Part shown: positions 50,120 to 59,101 of the stretch, in pieces
Position numbering within the stretch: the first letter of the stretch is position 1
Layout of the letters: every line of letters starts with the position of its first letter
Assembly (NCBI GenBank): GCA_028683385.1
Contig: JAQUIJ010000010.1
Coordinates: 196,007-260,006, forward strand
Source: Prolixibacteraceae bacterium
GTDB lineage: Bacteria; Bacteroidota; Bacteroidia; Bacteroidales; Prolixibacteraceae
Reading direction: 5' to 3'
DNA length: 64,000 bases
Notes under the pieces: generated by a model
The model's database searches: none
The model's input: only the letters and a program-made list of their open reading frames with translations
Told to the model about the DNA's origin: nothing
Program-made: the position numbers and the translations under genes

Positions 50120-52396
50120 ATGGAAAAGATATTAATTATAGGGGGTGTTGCGGCCGGAGCAACTGCGGCGGCAAAAGTTCGCCGCATTTCTCCGACTGCA
50201 CAAATTACAATGCTCGAAGCCGGACCGGACATCTCGTTTGCCAATTGTGGCCTGCCGTATTATATTGGCGGCGACATTAAAAGCCGCTCGAAACTGATCC
50301 TTCAAAGTCCGGAGAGTTTTAATGAGCAATACGGAGTTGAAGTACACACACATACCATCGTTTCGACAATCGACAGGATTGCACATCAGGTAAAAACCAT
50401 GGATACCCGCAGCGGCGAACAGAAAACGTTTGAATACACCAAATTGATTCTGGCGCAAGGCGGTCGTCCGATTAAACCAACGCTGCCCGGAGCCGATTTC
50501 GATCATGTGTTCACCCTTTGGACACTGGAAGACATGGATAAGATTTCGCACCATCTGGAAGAGAAAAAGCCGAAGAATGCAGTTGTTGTTGGCGGCGGAT
50601 TTATTGGTCTTGAAATGGTGGAAGCCCTGGTAAAACGAGGATTGAAAGTAAATGTGGTAGAAATGATGCCGCATGTGATGGCCATTATGGAAGCCGAAAC
50701 AGCGGGTTTTGTTGAGAATGAAATGCTTTCGTACGGAGTTGGTATTCATACCGGCGCAGGTGTTACCGAAATCATGAGACGGTCGGTAAAACTCGACAAC
50801 GGAAAGATTTTGGATGCCGATATGGTTTTGCTCTCGATTGGCGTTCGTCCAACGTTGCAACTGGCTAAAGAAGCGGGTCTAGAAATTGGCGAGGCTGGTG
50901 GATTGCTGGTCAATGCACAATTGCAAACTTCCGATCCCGATATTTTTGCGGCTGGCGATATGGTCGAAATAGAGCATCGGGTAAACGGGGAAAAAGTGCG
51001 CATCCCGTTAGCTGGCCCTGCAAACCGTCAGGGACGAATTGCTGCTGAGAATGCACTGGGCGGAAACCATAGTTACAAAGGAGCAATCGGAACATCGGTT
51101 GTTCGCGTTTTTGAAGCAGTGGCCGGAATAACCGGTTTCTCCCTGAAACAGGCTCGTACCGCCGGATTAGATGCTGATTCAGTAGTCGTTCATAAAGAAC
51201 ATCATACGTCGTATTATCCCGGAGCAGAAACAGTAACCACGATGCTGGTTTACGACCGCAATACCGGTATTATTCTCGGTGGACAGACAGCAGGATACAA
51301 AGGCGCAGACAAACGTTTGGATGTGATTGCAACGGCAACCGCAGCAAAACTGACCATCAGTGATATTGCAGATATCGACTTTGCTTATTCGCCACCAATC
51401 GGAACGGCCAACGACGCCATAAACATGGCTGCCTATACAGCCGAAAACAGGATTTCAGGATTCAGTCCGTCCATTACAGTTACCGAACTCGATGCTTTTA
51501 TTGAAGGTAAAAACCCAGTATTTGTTGACGTACGCGATGTTTTCGCTTTCGAAAAAAGCCACATAAAAGGAGCGCTCAATTTGCCGCTTGAAGTTTTAGC
51601 ACAGCAAATCAATACTGTTCCGGCAAACCGAATGGTGATTGTTTACGACGAAACCGGTAAGAAAGGACATCAGGCACTTCGCACCTTACTGGGTGCAGGT
51701 TTTAAAGATGTTACCAATATTTCAGGTGGACATACTTCGCTGCAACGTCAGGCTAGAACCGTGGGCTTTAAGCACATTCAGGTGAATCTGTTGCCAGTTG
51801 AATTGAAATTACTGGAAGAAGAAACGGCAAAGGCTGAAGAAAAAACAGTTGCAAAAGTAAAGTATGAAAATTCGCTGCTGATTGTTGATGTGCGCACTCC
51901 TGAAGAATTTGAGGACGGCGCTTATCCCGATGCCATTAATATTCCGTTGGACGAACTGATGGAACATCTGGACGAACTTGGAAATAACCCAGCACGCGAG
52001 ATTGTTGTTTATTGCGCTTCAGGAGCAAGGTCTGCCTATGCACAGCGAATGCTGATGCAGGTAGGTTATACAAACGTAAAAAATGGCGGTGGAATTGGGG
52101 CAATGATGGCCAACCGAAACATAAAACCTGCCGCTTCAGGTCCTTCAAATGAACCGATCATAGTTGATGTTCGCACACCTGGAGAATTTCGTGGAGGCGC
52201 TTATCCCGGTGCAATCAATATTCCTTTGGATGATTTTCAAACACGCATCGGCGAATTGGGAAGTAAAACGCGAGATATTACGCTTTACTGTGCTTCAGGG
52301 GCTCGCTCAGCTTATGGACAGCGAGTGTTGCAGCAATTGGGTTTCACTAATGTCAAAAACGGTGGCGGAATCATGCAAATGATGAGACAGCGATAA
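50120..52396 (+). CDS. CoA-disulfide/polysulfide reductase with three rhodanese domains
   Basis: 758 residues. The first ~450 are an FAD/NADH reductase of the CoADR/Npsr type: IIGGVAAGATAAAKVRR, catalytic SFANCGLPYY with Cys43, and INMAAYTAENRISGF closing the domain. Rhodanese 1 (~455-555) has VFVDVRDVFAF but YDETGKKG in place of the Cys loop, so it is probably inactive. Rhodanese 2 and 3 both have the CASGARS active loop. Known relatives with one rhodanese reduce CoA-persulfides or polysulfide. Two active domains plus an inactive one is a clear elaboration. It lies between a thioredoxin gene and an SQR-like gene. Confidence 0.9.
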   Translation: MEKILIIGGVAAGATAAAKVRRISPTAQITMLEAGPDISFANCGLPYYIGGDIKSRSKLILQSPESFNEQYGVEVHTHTIVSTIDRIAHQVKTMDTRSGEQKTFEYTKLILAQGGRPIKPTLPGADFDHVFTLWTLEDMDKISHHLEEKKPKNAVVVGGGFIGLEMVEALVKRGLKVNVVEMMPHVMAIMEAETAGFVENEMLSYGVGIHTGAGVTEIMRRSVKLDNGKILDADMVLLSIGVRPTLQLAKEAGLEIGEAGGLLVNAQLQTSDPDIFAAGDMVEIEHRVNGEKVRIPLAGPANRQGRIAAENALGGNHSYKGAIGTSVVRVFEAVAGITGFSLKQARTAGLDADSVVVHKEHHTSYYPGAETVTTMLVYDRNTGIILGGQTAGYKGADKRLDVIATATAAKLTISDIADIDFAYSPPIGTANDAINMAAYTAENRISGFSPSITVTELDAFIEGKNPVFVDVRDVFAFEKSHIKGALNLPLEVLAQQINTVPANRMVIVYDETGKKGHQALRTLLGAGFKDVTNISGGHTSLQRQARTVGFKHIQVNLLPVELKLLEEETAKAEEKTVAKVKYENSLLIVDVRTPEEFEDGAYPDAINIPLDELMEHLDELGNNPAREIVVYCASGARSAYAQRMLMQVGYTNVKNGGGIGAMMANRNIKPAASGPSNEPIIVDVRTPGEFRGGAYPGAINIPLDDFQTRIGELGSKTRDITLYCASGARSAYGQRVLQQLGFTNVKNGGGIMQMMRQR

Positions 52397-52419
52397 TATA
52401 AACCAATAAATCGAATCCT

Positions 52420-52737
52420 ATGCAAAACGTTTTTTCTTACACCGATTTCAGTCAAAAAATGGAGGGATTGGATCGTGTTGCCTTATTGGTACATAATCCT
52501 GAAAATGAGTTTTCCCGATGTGCATTCCGGAGTATTACCGAAGCACTGCATTTGAGTCAAACAATTTCAGTTTTTGTTGCCGATGTGAGCCAGGTTCGGG
52601 ACATTCATGCGGTTTACAAAATTACCAGTGAACCATCATTGTTGCTTTTTGCAAAAGGGAATTTGGTAAATGTGCTGGAAGGCTGCCACGAAAGTGAGTA
52701 CTTCAAAGCAGTGATTAATCATGATTTATCTGAATAA
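52420..52737 (+). CDS. Thioredoxin-fold protein without active-site cysteines
   Basis: 105 residues with thioredoxin-like order (VALLVHNPENEFSRCAF, SVFVADVSQVRDIHAVYKITSEPSLLLFAKGN) but a lone Cys in place of the CxxC pair. It keeps the cis-Pro. This is an inactive or single-Cys relative, perhaps a sulfur carrier or partner of the next enzyme. Its stop overlaps the SQR-like start (TAATG), so they are translated together. Confidence 0.75.
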   Translation: MQNVFSYTDFSQKMEGLDRVALLVHNPENEFSRCAFRSITEALHLSQTISVFVADVSQVRDIHAVYKITSEPSLLLFAKGNLVNVLEGCHESEYFKAVINHDLSE

Positions 52738-53924
52738 TGAAAGACATGAAACGAGTTTTAATTTTAGGTGGCGGATTTGCAGGCATTCAAACAGCCATTG
52801 AGTTACAGAAAAGTGGACAATTTAAAGTGACACTGGTTTCTGATCGGGATTTTCTTTATTTATACCCAATTTCAATTTGGGTTCCGGTACATATTAAAGA
52901 ATTTAGCGATGTGAAAGTTCCCCTTGCTAAAATCAGGGAAAAATTCCCATTCGAAGTAATCATTGATTCAGTAAAAAAAATTCATGCTGCTGATCATCAG
53001 GTGATATGCGAAACACAAACACTGAATTATGACTATTTGGTAGTTGCTTTTGGGGCAGACAAAATGAAACACAAAGGCATTGAGAATACGCTGTCAATTT
53101 GCGGTAAACCTGAAGTTTCACTGGCTATTCGCGATGAAATTGATGCGTTAATCCGGAAAGGCAGCGGAAAAATTGCAGTTGGGTTTGGTGGAAATCCGAA
53201 AGATAAATCGGCAGTTCGTGGAGGTCCAGGATTCGAATTGATTTTCAATATTCACAATCTCCTGAAAAAGAAGAAAATCAGGCAAAATTTTGAACTCACG
53301 TTCTTTGCGCCAATGGAGGAGCCAGGTGCCCGGATGGGACAAAATGCCCTGCCCATGTTGAACAAAATGTTCGATCAATATCGGATAGGAAAACGATTTG
53401 GCAAAAAAATAACCGAATTTGAACGGGGATCAGTTGCATTTGAAGATGGCTCGAAACTGGATGCCGACCTCACCTTATTTATCCCGGCTTCGGCAGGGCA
53501 TCATGTTTTGCAGGAGAGCGATTTACCTTTGACTGAAGCTGGTTTTGTCCAGATTGACACATATTGTCAGGTTCGCGGATTTCAGAATGTTTATGCTATT
53601 GGCGATATTTCGGCGATGGAAGGGCCTGAGTGGATTGCCAAACAAGGCCATGTTGCTGAATTGATGGGACGAAATGCCGCGCACAATATTATTGCAACTG
53701 AGGCAGGTTCTTCTAACAAAAAACATTATCACGAATCTCCCAATATTCTTTGCGTAATGGATACAGGTAATGGAGCGGCCTTTGTTTTCAGGAATACAAA
53801 AAAATCATTCATTGTTCCGATGCCTTTTGTTGGGCACTGGATGAAACGAGGTTGGGGAACCTATGCCAAAATAACTAAAGTCGGCATACTCAGACATTTT
53901 TCAGGATTCATATTTTCTGAATAA
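52737..53924 (+). CDS. SQR/NDH-2-like FAD-dependent oxidoreductase
   Basis: 395 residues. FAD fold VLILGGGFAGIQTAIEL, GDISAMEGPEWIAKQGHVAE and a C-terminal FVGHWMKRGWG. The pattern is that of SQR and flavocytochrome-c sulfide dehydrogenase relatives. Cysteines at 122 and 339 fit two SQR positions, but the region where SQR has its catalytic Cys (aligned to ATCxGxA) reads GFGGNPKDKSAVRGGPG with no Cys. Sulfide oxidation by the usual three-Cys route is therefore doubtful. It could instead work with the thioredoxin-like protein encoded just before it. Confidence 0.8.
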   Translation: MKDMKRVLILGGGFAGIQTAIELQKSGQFKVTLVSDRDFLYLYPISIWVPVHIKEFSDVKVPLAKIREKFPFEVIIDSVKKIHAADHQVICETQTLNYDYLVVAFGADKMKHKGIENTLSICGKPEVSLAIRDEIDALIRKGSGKIAVGFGGNPKDKSAVRGGPGFELIFNIHNLLKKKKIRQNFELTFFAPMEEPGARMGQNALPMLNKMFDQYRIGKRFGKKITEFERGSVAFEDGSKLDADLTLFIPASAGHHVLQESDLPLTEAGFVQIDTYCQVRGFQNVYAIGDISAMEGPEWIAKQGHVAELMGRNAAHNIIATEAGSSNKKHYHESPNILCVMDTGNGAAFVFRNTKKSFIVPMPFVGHWMKRGWGTYAKITKVGILRHFSGFIFSE

Positions 53925-53934
53925 AAAAATCATA

Positions 53935-54441
53935 ATGAGAAAAGTTTTAAAAGTGTTGGTAAGCAACCGGATGATCATCCTGTCGATATTGGGAGTTTCA
54001 TTGTATTTGGGTATTTCGCAATATCATATCTCGTTGTGGTACATCTTATTTTACGGCGTATTTCTGGGAGTTATTTTCGGAAAAGTATTTTGCCGGTGGG
54101 TTTGTCCAATGGGTCTGATCATGGAAATGTTGATGAGCATGAGCGGCGAAGATGGTAAAATCAAGCAAATGTACCAATATCATAAAATTGGTTGCCCCAT
54201 TGCCTGGATTTCCGGAATCCTGAATAAATATTCAATTTTCAGAATAAAAGTGAACAAGGATAGCTGCCTGAATTGCGGAATTTGCGACAAAAAATGCTAC
54301 ATCGTTGCCATGGAACCAGCCAAGTTTAGCTTGTATAAACCTGCGCTCGAAAAACCGGGCAACAGTTATACGTGTTCAAAATGTTTACAATGTGTGGCCT
54401 CGTGCCCAAACGGAAGTTTAACCTATAAAGTACAGAAATGA
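53935..54441 (+). CDS. Membrane 4Fe-4S ferredoxin protein (NapH-like, short)
   Basis: 168 residues: hydrophobic helices at about 12-55, the inner motif CRWVCPMG, then two 4Fe-4S clusters CLNCGICDKKCY and CSKCLQCVASCP. This is a reduced form of the polyferredoxin at 47727, without the periplasmic domain. It starts 10 bases after the SQR-like gene and overlaps the next thioredoxin gene by 4 bases, so electrons probably move between the flavoprotein, this protein and thioredoxin. Confidence 0.8.
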   Translation: MRKVLKVLVSNRMIILSILGVSLYLGISQYHISLWYILFYGVFLGVIFGKVFCRWVCPMGLIMEMLMSMSGEDGKIKQMYQYHKIGCPIAWISGILNKYSIFRIKVNKDSCLNCGICDKKCYIVAMEPAKFSLYKPALEKPGNSYTCSKCLQCVASCPNGSLTYKVQK

Positions 54442-54737
54442 AAGCGAATTTCGACACAATAATTAACGATGAGAAACCCGTTATCATCGACTTTCATGCG
54501 GTGTGGTGCGGGCCATGCAAGGCTCAGGCGCCCATTTTAAAAGATATTGCGGGCGAACTTGGAGACCGTGTCCGAGTCATTAAAATTGATGTGGATCAGA
54601 ATCCCGAGATCGCCGGACGCTATCAGATTCAGAGCGTTCCTACACTCATGATTTTCAAGAGCGGAGCAATAAAATACAAGCAGCCGGGAGTGCATACCAA
54701 ACAGCAGTTATTGAATGTGCTGACAACAATATTTTAA
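54438..54737 (+). CDS. Thioredoxin
   Basis: 99 residues, complete minimal thioredoxin: VIIDFHAVWCGPCKAQAPIL with Cys24/Cys27 and IQSVPTLMIFKSG. Cytoplasmic, with no signal sequence. Overlaps the ferredoxin gene by 4 bases. It is one of four thioredoxin-fold genes in 5.5 kb, implying division of labour in thiol/persulfide transfer. Confidence 0.9.
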   Translation: MKANFDTIINDEKPVIIDFHAVWCGPCKAQAPILKDIAGELGDRVRVIKIDVDQNPEIAGRYQIQSVPTLMIFKSGAIKYKQPGVHTKQQLLNVLTTIF

Positions 54738-54755
54738 CCATTAAAATTATCAAAG

Positions 54756-54959
54756 ATGAAAAGAAACATGGGTTCTATTGACAAAGTGATCAGGATACTG
54801 GTTGCTGTCGTATTTGTTGTTTTGTTCTTTGCAAAAGTAATAACAGGAACTCTGGGAATTATCCTTCTTGTTCTGGCGGCAGTGTTTGTGCTTAACAGCC
54901 TGATCAGTTTTTGTCCAATTTACTGGTCTTTTGGTATCAGTACGGCAAAGAAGAAATAA
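54756..54959 (+). CDS. DUF2892 small membrane protein
   Basis: 67 residues with the DUF2892 pattern: MKRNMGSIDKVIRILVAVVFVVLFF, a second hydrophobic helix, then NSLISFCPIYWSFGISTAKK. DUF2892 is often fused to or next to rhodanese domains (as in YgaP) and is thought to help sulfur-related transport or thiocyanate release. It ends this + strand operon, 56 bases before a terminator. Confidence 0.8.
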   Translation: MKRNMGSIDKVIRILVAVVFVVLFFAKVITGTLGIILLVLAAVFVLNSLISFCPIYWSFGISTAKKK

Positions 54960-55014
54960 TTAATAATCAGGAAATCGAGCATTGACATTTTTGCGTTCTT
55001 TCTTGATCGATTCT

Positions 55015-55055
55015 AAATTGGTTATCTCAAAACTTAAAGAGATAACCAATTTTTG
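55015..55055. terminator. Bidirectional terminator
   Basis: A perfect 14-base stem, AAATTGGTTATCTC (55015-55028) and GAGATAACCAATTT (55039-55052), with a T-run on the + strand and A-run on the other side. It lies between the convergent DUF2892 and YeeE-rhodanese genes. Confidence 0.9.
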
Positions 55056-55090
55056 TTTATATCAGTTTAATTGAAAACAATACTGGAAAA

Positions 55091-56287
55091 CTAACATCCC
55101 CCTTTAATCTTCGATGTTTTCACAATAACTGGTTCAGTTGAATTTTTAAGTGCATTAATCAGCATCTTTATGTCTGTAGCTGCTTTTAGCCTGAAATTAT
55201 AAGTATTTACCTCTTTCTTGCTTGCATCAGGCCCTGGAAGAATTAAGTTGGAAAATAAATTTTTAAATTCTGACGACGATTCGATAAGAATATAATTTTC
55301 AGCCTTACCCAGAAACCCTGCCTTCAAATAGCCTCTTTTAGCAATTTGCTGATCATCAGCATAAAAGTAATTAACCTTGTGTTTTTGATCCAGAATTTTT
55401 GACCACTGACGGTCGCTCATCTTTTCTATCGGGATATTGATGGCAAAAGGCAAATGGTAAACTTTGAATGCTTCAGGAGTACGAATATCGATGATATTTA
55501 TCCGGTAATAATTATTTACAATCTCACTGGCAAGTTTATCAGCCGGAACTTCTACCGAAGTTAAATTGCTCTGGCTTAATGCAGCATTAATTTTCGCTTC
55601 CAAGCGGCTGTTGCTATCGGGTATAATGGCAATAATAATTAACACAGCAAACGCAAAGCCTACAGCCGAAACGTAAGCATATACCCGCCGTTTAGGTAAT
55701 TCAGACTGATCATTATTTACACGTTTTTCGATTAACCGGGAGAGAAAAAAAGCGATAAATGCGATGGCTGTCAGGAGGAATCCAAACACGATCTTCGACA
55801 TCCCCAGTTTTTCATTGATCAGAACGGGCCCCCAGGCTTCAGCAAGGTAAATTTTTTCGAACATCGGATATCCTTCAACGAAAGCTAAAACTCCAAGTCC
55901 CGATCCAAAAACAAAAGCCAAACCATCGAGTTTTCCGATTGATGCCGCGCAAACACTGGTTCCGGGGCAAAAACCGCCAATAATGAATCCCAGTCCCATA
56001 ATCGCACCGCCAGCCAGTGCCGACAAAAGGAAAGTAGGATTAATATAAATCAGGCTTAAATCGAGTATTCCAATCTGTCCGAATAACAGAACACCAATCA
56101 TCGCGGTAACTCCGGCGGTAAAAAAAACTTTCAACACGGTAAAATCATAACCGTAGAATAAGCCAACTAATTTTTTGGTTGAAGAAAAACCTGCCTGTTC
56201 AAGGACAAATCCAAACCCAATTCCAGCAATCAACGCTACAATCAAATTAAACTCATTACTTAATATATAGGGTACTAATGGAGCCAT
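55091..56287 (-). CDS. YeeE/YedE transporter fused to inactive rhodanese-like domain
   Basis: 398 residues. The first ~200 form a YeeE/YedE unit with the family motif GLGFIIGGFCPGTSVCAAS and several membrane helices, as in thiosulfate importer TsuA. After a further helix (about 205-225) comes a rhodanese-like domain (INIIDIRTPEAFKVYHLPFAINIP) that has YADDQQIAKRG where the active Cys should be, so it cannot carry a persulfide there. The very end is KIKGGC with a terminal Cys. It is paired with another YeeE gene 26 bases or so upstream, the usual two-half arrangement. Confidence 0.85.
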   Translation of the reverse strand: MAPLVPYILSNEFNLIVALIAGIGFGFVLEQAGFSSTKKLVGLFYGYDFTVLKVFFTAGVTAMIGVLLFGQIGILDLSLIYINPTFLLSALAGGAIMGLGFIIGGFCPGTSVCAASIGKLDGLAFVFGSGLGVLAFVEGYPMFEKIYLAEAWGPVLINEKLGMSKIVFGFLLTAIAFIAFFLSRLIEKRVNNDQSELPKRRVYAYVSAVGFAFAVLIIIAIIPDSNSRLEAKINAALSQSNLTSVEVPADKLASEIVNNYYRINIIDIRTPEAFKVYHLPFAINIPIEKMSDRQWSKILDQKHKVNYFYADDQQIAKRGYLKAGFLGKAENYILIESSSEFKNLFSNLILPGPDASKKEVNTYNFRLKAATDIKMLINALKNSTEPVIVKTSKIKGGC

Positions 56288-56294
56288 GATTCAA

Positions 56295-56813
56295 TTATTT
56301 TAACCAAAGTTTTCTAAAAAAATAAGCAAAAGCATATCCCGATCCGAAAATAGCGAGCATGGTAATAATGCCACCAAACGACATCACTGCCATTCCGCTT
56401 AATGCAGCCCCGCTGGTACATCCCCGGCCAAGTTGTGAACCTAAGCCAAAGAGTGCGCCGCCAATGATAGCGGCAATAATCCGGGTTCTGTTGGTAATGT
56501 TAGGCCCCCGCTCCAGCTTAATTCCGACACGGTTGGAAATCACTCCCGAAAAGAACGCTCCTATCACAACCCCAATCACTTCAAAAACGAGCCAATCTTT
56601 CAGCGGGCCTCCGGGATGCTCCTCGTTGTATGATTTAATGAAAGGCGTATTTGCCGAATGTTGCGGAGCTACTTCAACAACAGCTTTAAGTACCACACTT
56701 TTAACAGCGCCGCTGGCACCAAGTCCACGGCCTGTCACATAAATTGTTCCCAACAGAACCAGCCCCAGTAAAAATCCGGCCAGGTAAGGATTCATGTATT
56801 TATTTGGTTTCAT
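56295..56813 (-). CDS. YeeE/YedE family sulfur transporter half
   Basis: 172 residues from the ATG at 56813, which overlaps the cytochrome b stop by 14 bases; earlier starts add only Lys/Arg-rich sequence. The family motifs are GRGLGASGAVKS and GSQLGRGCTSGAALSGMAVMS, with the Cys thought to guide thiosulfate-type anions through. Pairs with the longer YeeE protein encoded 7 bases downstream. Confidence 0.85.
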   Translation of the reverse strand: MKPNKYMNPYLAGFLLGLVLLGTIYVTGRGLGASGAVKSVVLKAVVEVAPQHSANTPFIKSYNEEHPGGPLKDWLVFEVIGVVIGAFFSGVISNRVGIKLERGPNITNRTRIIAAIIGGALFGLGSQLGRGCTSGAALSGMAVMSFGGIITMLAIFGSGYAFAYFFRKLWLK

Positions 56814-57453
56814 AATTCTGGATATTTTCGTTTTCAACTTCCTCTTCATTATCTTCAAGCTCTTCGTAACCGGTTATCATCGCATTAATATTTGATGTTG
56901 GTGTTTTTCCGGTAGTAGTCATATAAACATGCACAACAAGGAATATCATCAGGAGAATTGCACCCATGGTGTGCCAGAATGCAATACTGGAAAGCGGATA
57001 ATCCTCAACTACAATCAGATTGTTTTGATCGATTGTTTTGTATAGCATGTACAAAATACCCGAGGTAGTGGTTAATGGAATAAGTATGACTTTGAAACCC
57101 AGATAAACAATCCGTTGCAACGGATTTAGCTTGCTAAGTTCTGACTTTTGTGTTGGATGGTGTTCTCCTTTAAAGATACCAGAAATGTAGAATTTAATCT
57201 GCTCTTTTAATTGTTTGGTGGTGGGGATATATTGCCTCCATTCGCCGGTTGTCAGGTGCCAGAAGATGGCAAAAATCAATAACCCAATTAGCATCCATGA
57301 AGCAACGCGGTGATATTCTGCTGCTTTTTCGAACCCAAATATGGAATATGATCCATGAACTTCGAACCCGGTAATTGCCAGAAACATAATGAGTGAAGCT
57401 TGAGTCCAGTGCCAAAAACGCTCAAATCCTTTATAAATATATACTTTACGCAT
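56800..57453 (-). CDS. Membrane cytochrome b (b561/PhsC-like subunit)
   Basis: 217 residues with four main helices carrying haem histidines in FERFWHWTQ, YHRVASWM, AIFWHLTTGEW, AFWHTMGAIL and LVVHVYMTTTG. This is the cytochrome-b561/Ni-hydrogenase-type anchor used with periplasmic reductases such as thiosulfate reductase. The C-terminal tail is very acidic. It lies 43 bases downstream of the octaheme cytochrome gene, so it probably feeds quinol electrons to it. Confidence 0.85.
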   Translation of the reverse strand: MRKVYIYKGFERFWHWTQASLIMFLAITGFEVHGSYSIFGFEKAAEYHRVASWMLIGLLIFAIFWHLTTGEWRQYIPTTKQLKEQIKFYISGIFKGEHHPTQKSELSKLNPLQRIVYLGFKVILIPLTTTSGILYMLYKTIDQNNLIVVEDYPLSSIAFWHTMGAILLMIFLVVHVYMTTTGKTPTSNINAMITGYEELEDNEEEVENENIQNYETK

Positions 57454-57496
57454 CTTTTAAATTTTACTAAAATGAACTATTCAGAAATTGATCCGG

Positions 57497-59101
57497 TTAC
57501 TCGGTTGGTTTATCTTCATCGTAGCTGATGATCTGTTTTTCGTACTTATTCTTCCTGATCAATACAAAAATCCGGAGAAATGCATGACCCAAAACTGCCG
57601 CAAGAGTGAGGAAAAATGCCCAAATTCCTACATTATCCTGAATAACATTCCGGTCACGTCCCGGAAGATAAAAACCGGTCAGTTTAGCCAATCTTCCGTT
57701 ATCGCGGGTATGACATTCAGCGCAACTTACAGCTTGCTCTTTTGGTGAAACCATGTGGTTAACCGGCCAGTACATTACAGTTTCAACAAAACCATACTGG
57801 CCGCTGTATTTAAGTCCCGATTCTTTCATCCCGGCTGCAACGGCTTCGTCCCATTTAAAATCTTTCCAGAAAGCGCTATCACCTTCTGTTTCTCCATAAA
57901 GTTTAGGTTGAACCAAACGATTATAAACCTTGTCGTAAATTTGGTCGCCAACATGAATTTTCACAGGAATTATTTTAGATGAACGATCGTGATAGGAACC
58001 ATTTAATGTGTTCATTTTTACAGGAATGGATTTAATGGCATCGCCCAGCAGATACTGATCAGCAGTTCCGTTAAACCAGATGTAATCGGGTTTAACATTT
58101 CGCTCCCATTTAAAAGAACCCTTAATTGACATATAATGATGATTACCCAATGAATCATCCTCCTCATAGGGTTTCCCGTCCTTCAACTTTCCGGCTTCAG
58201 ACCATTTCCATGACATTTTTGTTGAATTCACCTTGGCATATTGAGGAATATGACATGCCTGGCACGAAACCCTTGATTCGTGACGGTTGAGTACTTCGCT
58301 AAGGTGGGGAGTATTGGTATGACATTGCTCACATGTAGCCCGGTTGGTATTGTCAGTCGAAACTGAATATAACTTTCCGAGTATTTGGTGATTCTCTGCG
58401 GTATGGCAGGTTACACATTCCAGGTTCATCCCATTTGCACCCATGTGTACATCTACATCACGACTGCACGAAAGCTGGGCGCTTTCCAAATCGCCATGTT
58501 TTACATTATTTCCGCCACCACTGAAGAAATGGCACGAGCCACAATTACTTTTTCGTGGTGAACCAACACTCTGAGCTACATTTTCAAGGTTTACGGTGCG
58601 ATCAGGATAGCCTGCCATGGAAGCTCCTTTCAAATATTCTTCACTGTTATCGTGACACACCATACAATCAACATTCCGGGCATTGTTGAAATCGAAACGG
58701 CTACTGGTCATCCCATAACCAATGTGACATTTTGCACACGACTGTTGGTTTGAATTCGTTCCGAGACAGAAATTATTCATCACGTTTTTCTTTCCGGCAG
58801 ATGAAATACCACGTCCTTCAACATACGATGCCCGCTCCCAGTTCCAATGCGACGAAGCCATCACCTCTTTATGAGTTTCAGTATGACAGGAAATACATGC
58901 TTCTGTTACCTCTTGAGGCGATTTAAATTCCTTTTGCAAAGCCGGAAGTTTGCTGTGCTCAACTGAAGGAATAGCTTTTAAAGCATATTTGTGTTTAAGT
59001 TCTTCAAGGTTAAGGTTATAATTATCTTCCTTATGGAAAGCATTTACCAATACTATCATGAGTAGTATAGTAAAGATTACGAATAGCAGATTCCTAAGCA
59101 T
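57497..59101 (-). CDS. Octaheme c-type cytochrome, tetrathionate reductase family (Otr-like)
   Basis: 534 residues with eight CxxCH haem sites, in order CISCH, CAKCH, CMVCH, CGSCH, CVTCH, CEQCH, CQACH and CAECH. The sequence between them (ASSHWNWERASYVEGRGISS, CLGTNSNQQSC, NGTADQYLLGDAI) agrees with the tetrathionate-reductase-family octaheme group. An N-terminal signal-anchor and a C-terminal membrane helix (VGIWAFFLTLAAVLGHAFLRI) place it in the periplasm at the membrane. Known purified Shewanella Otr reduces tetrathionate, nitrite and hydroxylamine in vitro; the physiological substrate here is inferred to be a polythionate from the sulfur context. Confidence 0.88.
   Translation of the reverse strand: MLRNLLFVIFTILLMIVLVNAFHKEDNYNLNLEELKHKYALKAIPSVEHSKLPALQKEFKSPQEVTEACISCHTETHKEVMASSHWNWERASYVEGRGISSAGKKNVMNNFCLGTNSNQQSCAKCHIGYGMTSSRFDFNNARNVDCMVCHDNSEEYLKGASMAGYPDRTVNLENVAQSVGSPRKSNCGSCHFFSGGGNNVKHGDLESAQLSCSRDVDVHMGANGMNLECVTCHTAENHQILGKLYSVSTDNTNRATCEQCHTNTPHLSEVLNRHESRVSCQACHIPQYAKVNSTKMSWKWSEAGKLKDGKPYEEDDSLGNHHYMSIKGSFKWERNVKPDYIWFNGTADQYLLGDAIKSIPVKMNTLNGSYHDRSSKIIPVKIHVGDQIYDKVYNRLVQPKLYGETEGDSAFWKDFKWDEAVAAGMKESGLKYSGQYGFVETVMYWPVNHMVSPKEQAVSCAECHTRDNGRLAKLTGFYLPGRDRNVIQDNVGIWAFFLTLAAVLGHAFLRIFVLIRKNKYEKQIISYDEDKPTE

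Noticed and set aside
52737..53924. NADH dehydrogenase type 2
   Set aside because: The FAD fold is shared, but the GHVAELMGRNAAHNI end, the Cys339 region and the operon context fit the SQR/FCSD side better. The absence of one Cys keeps the call open.
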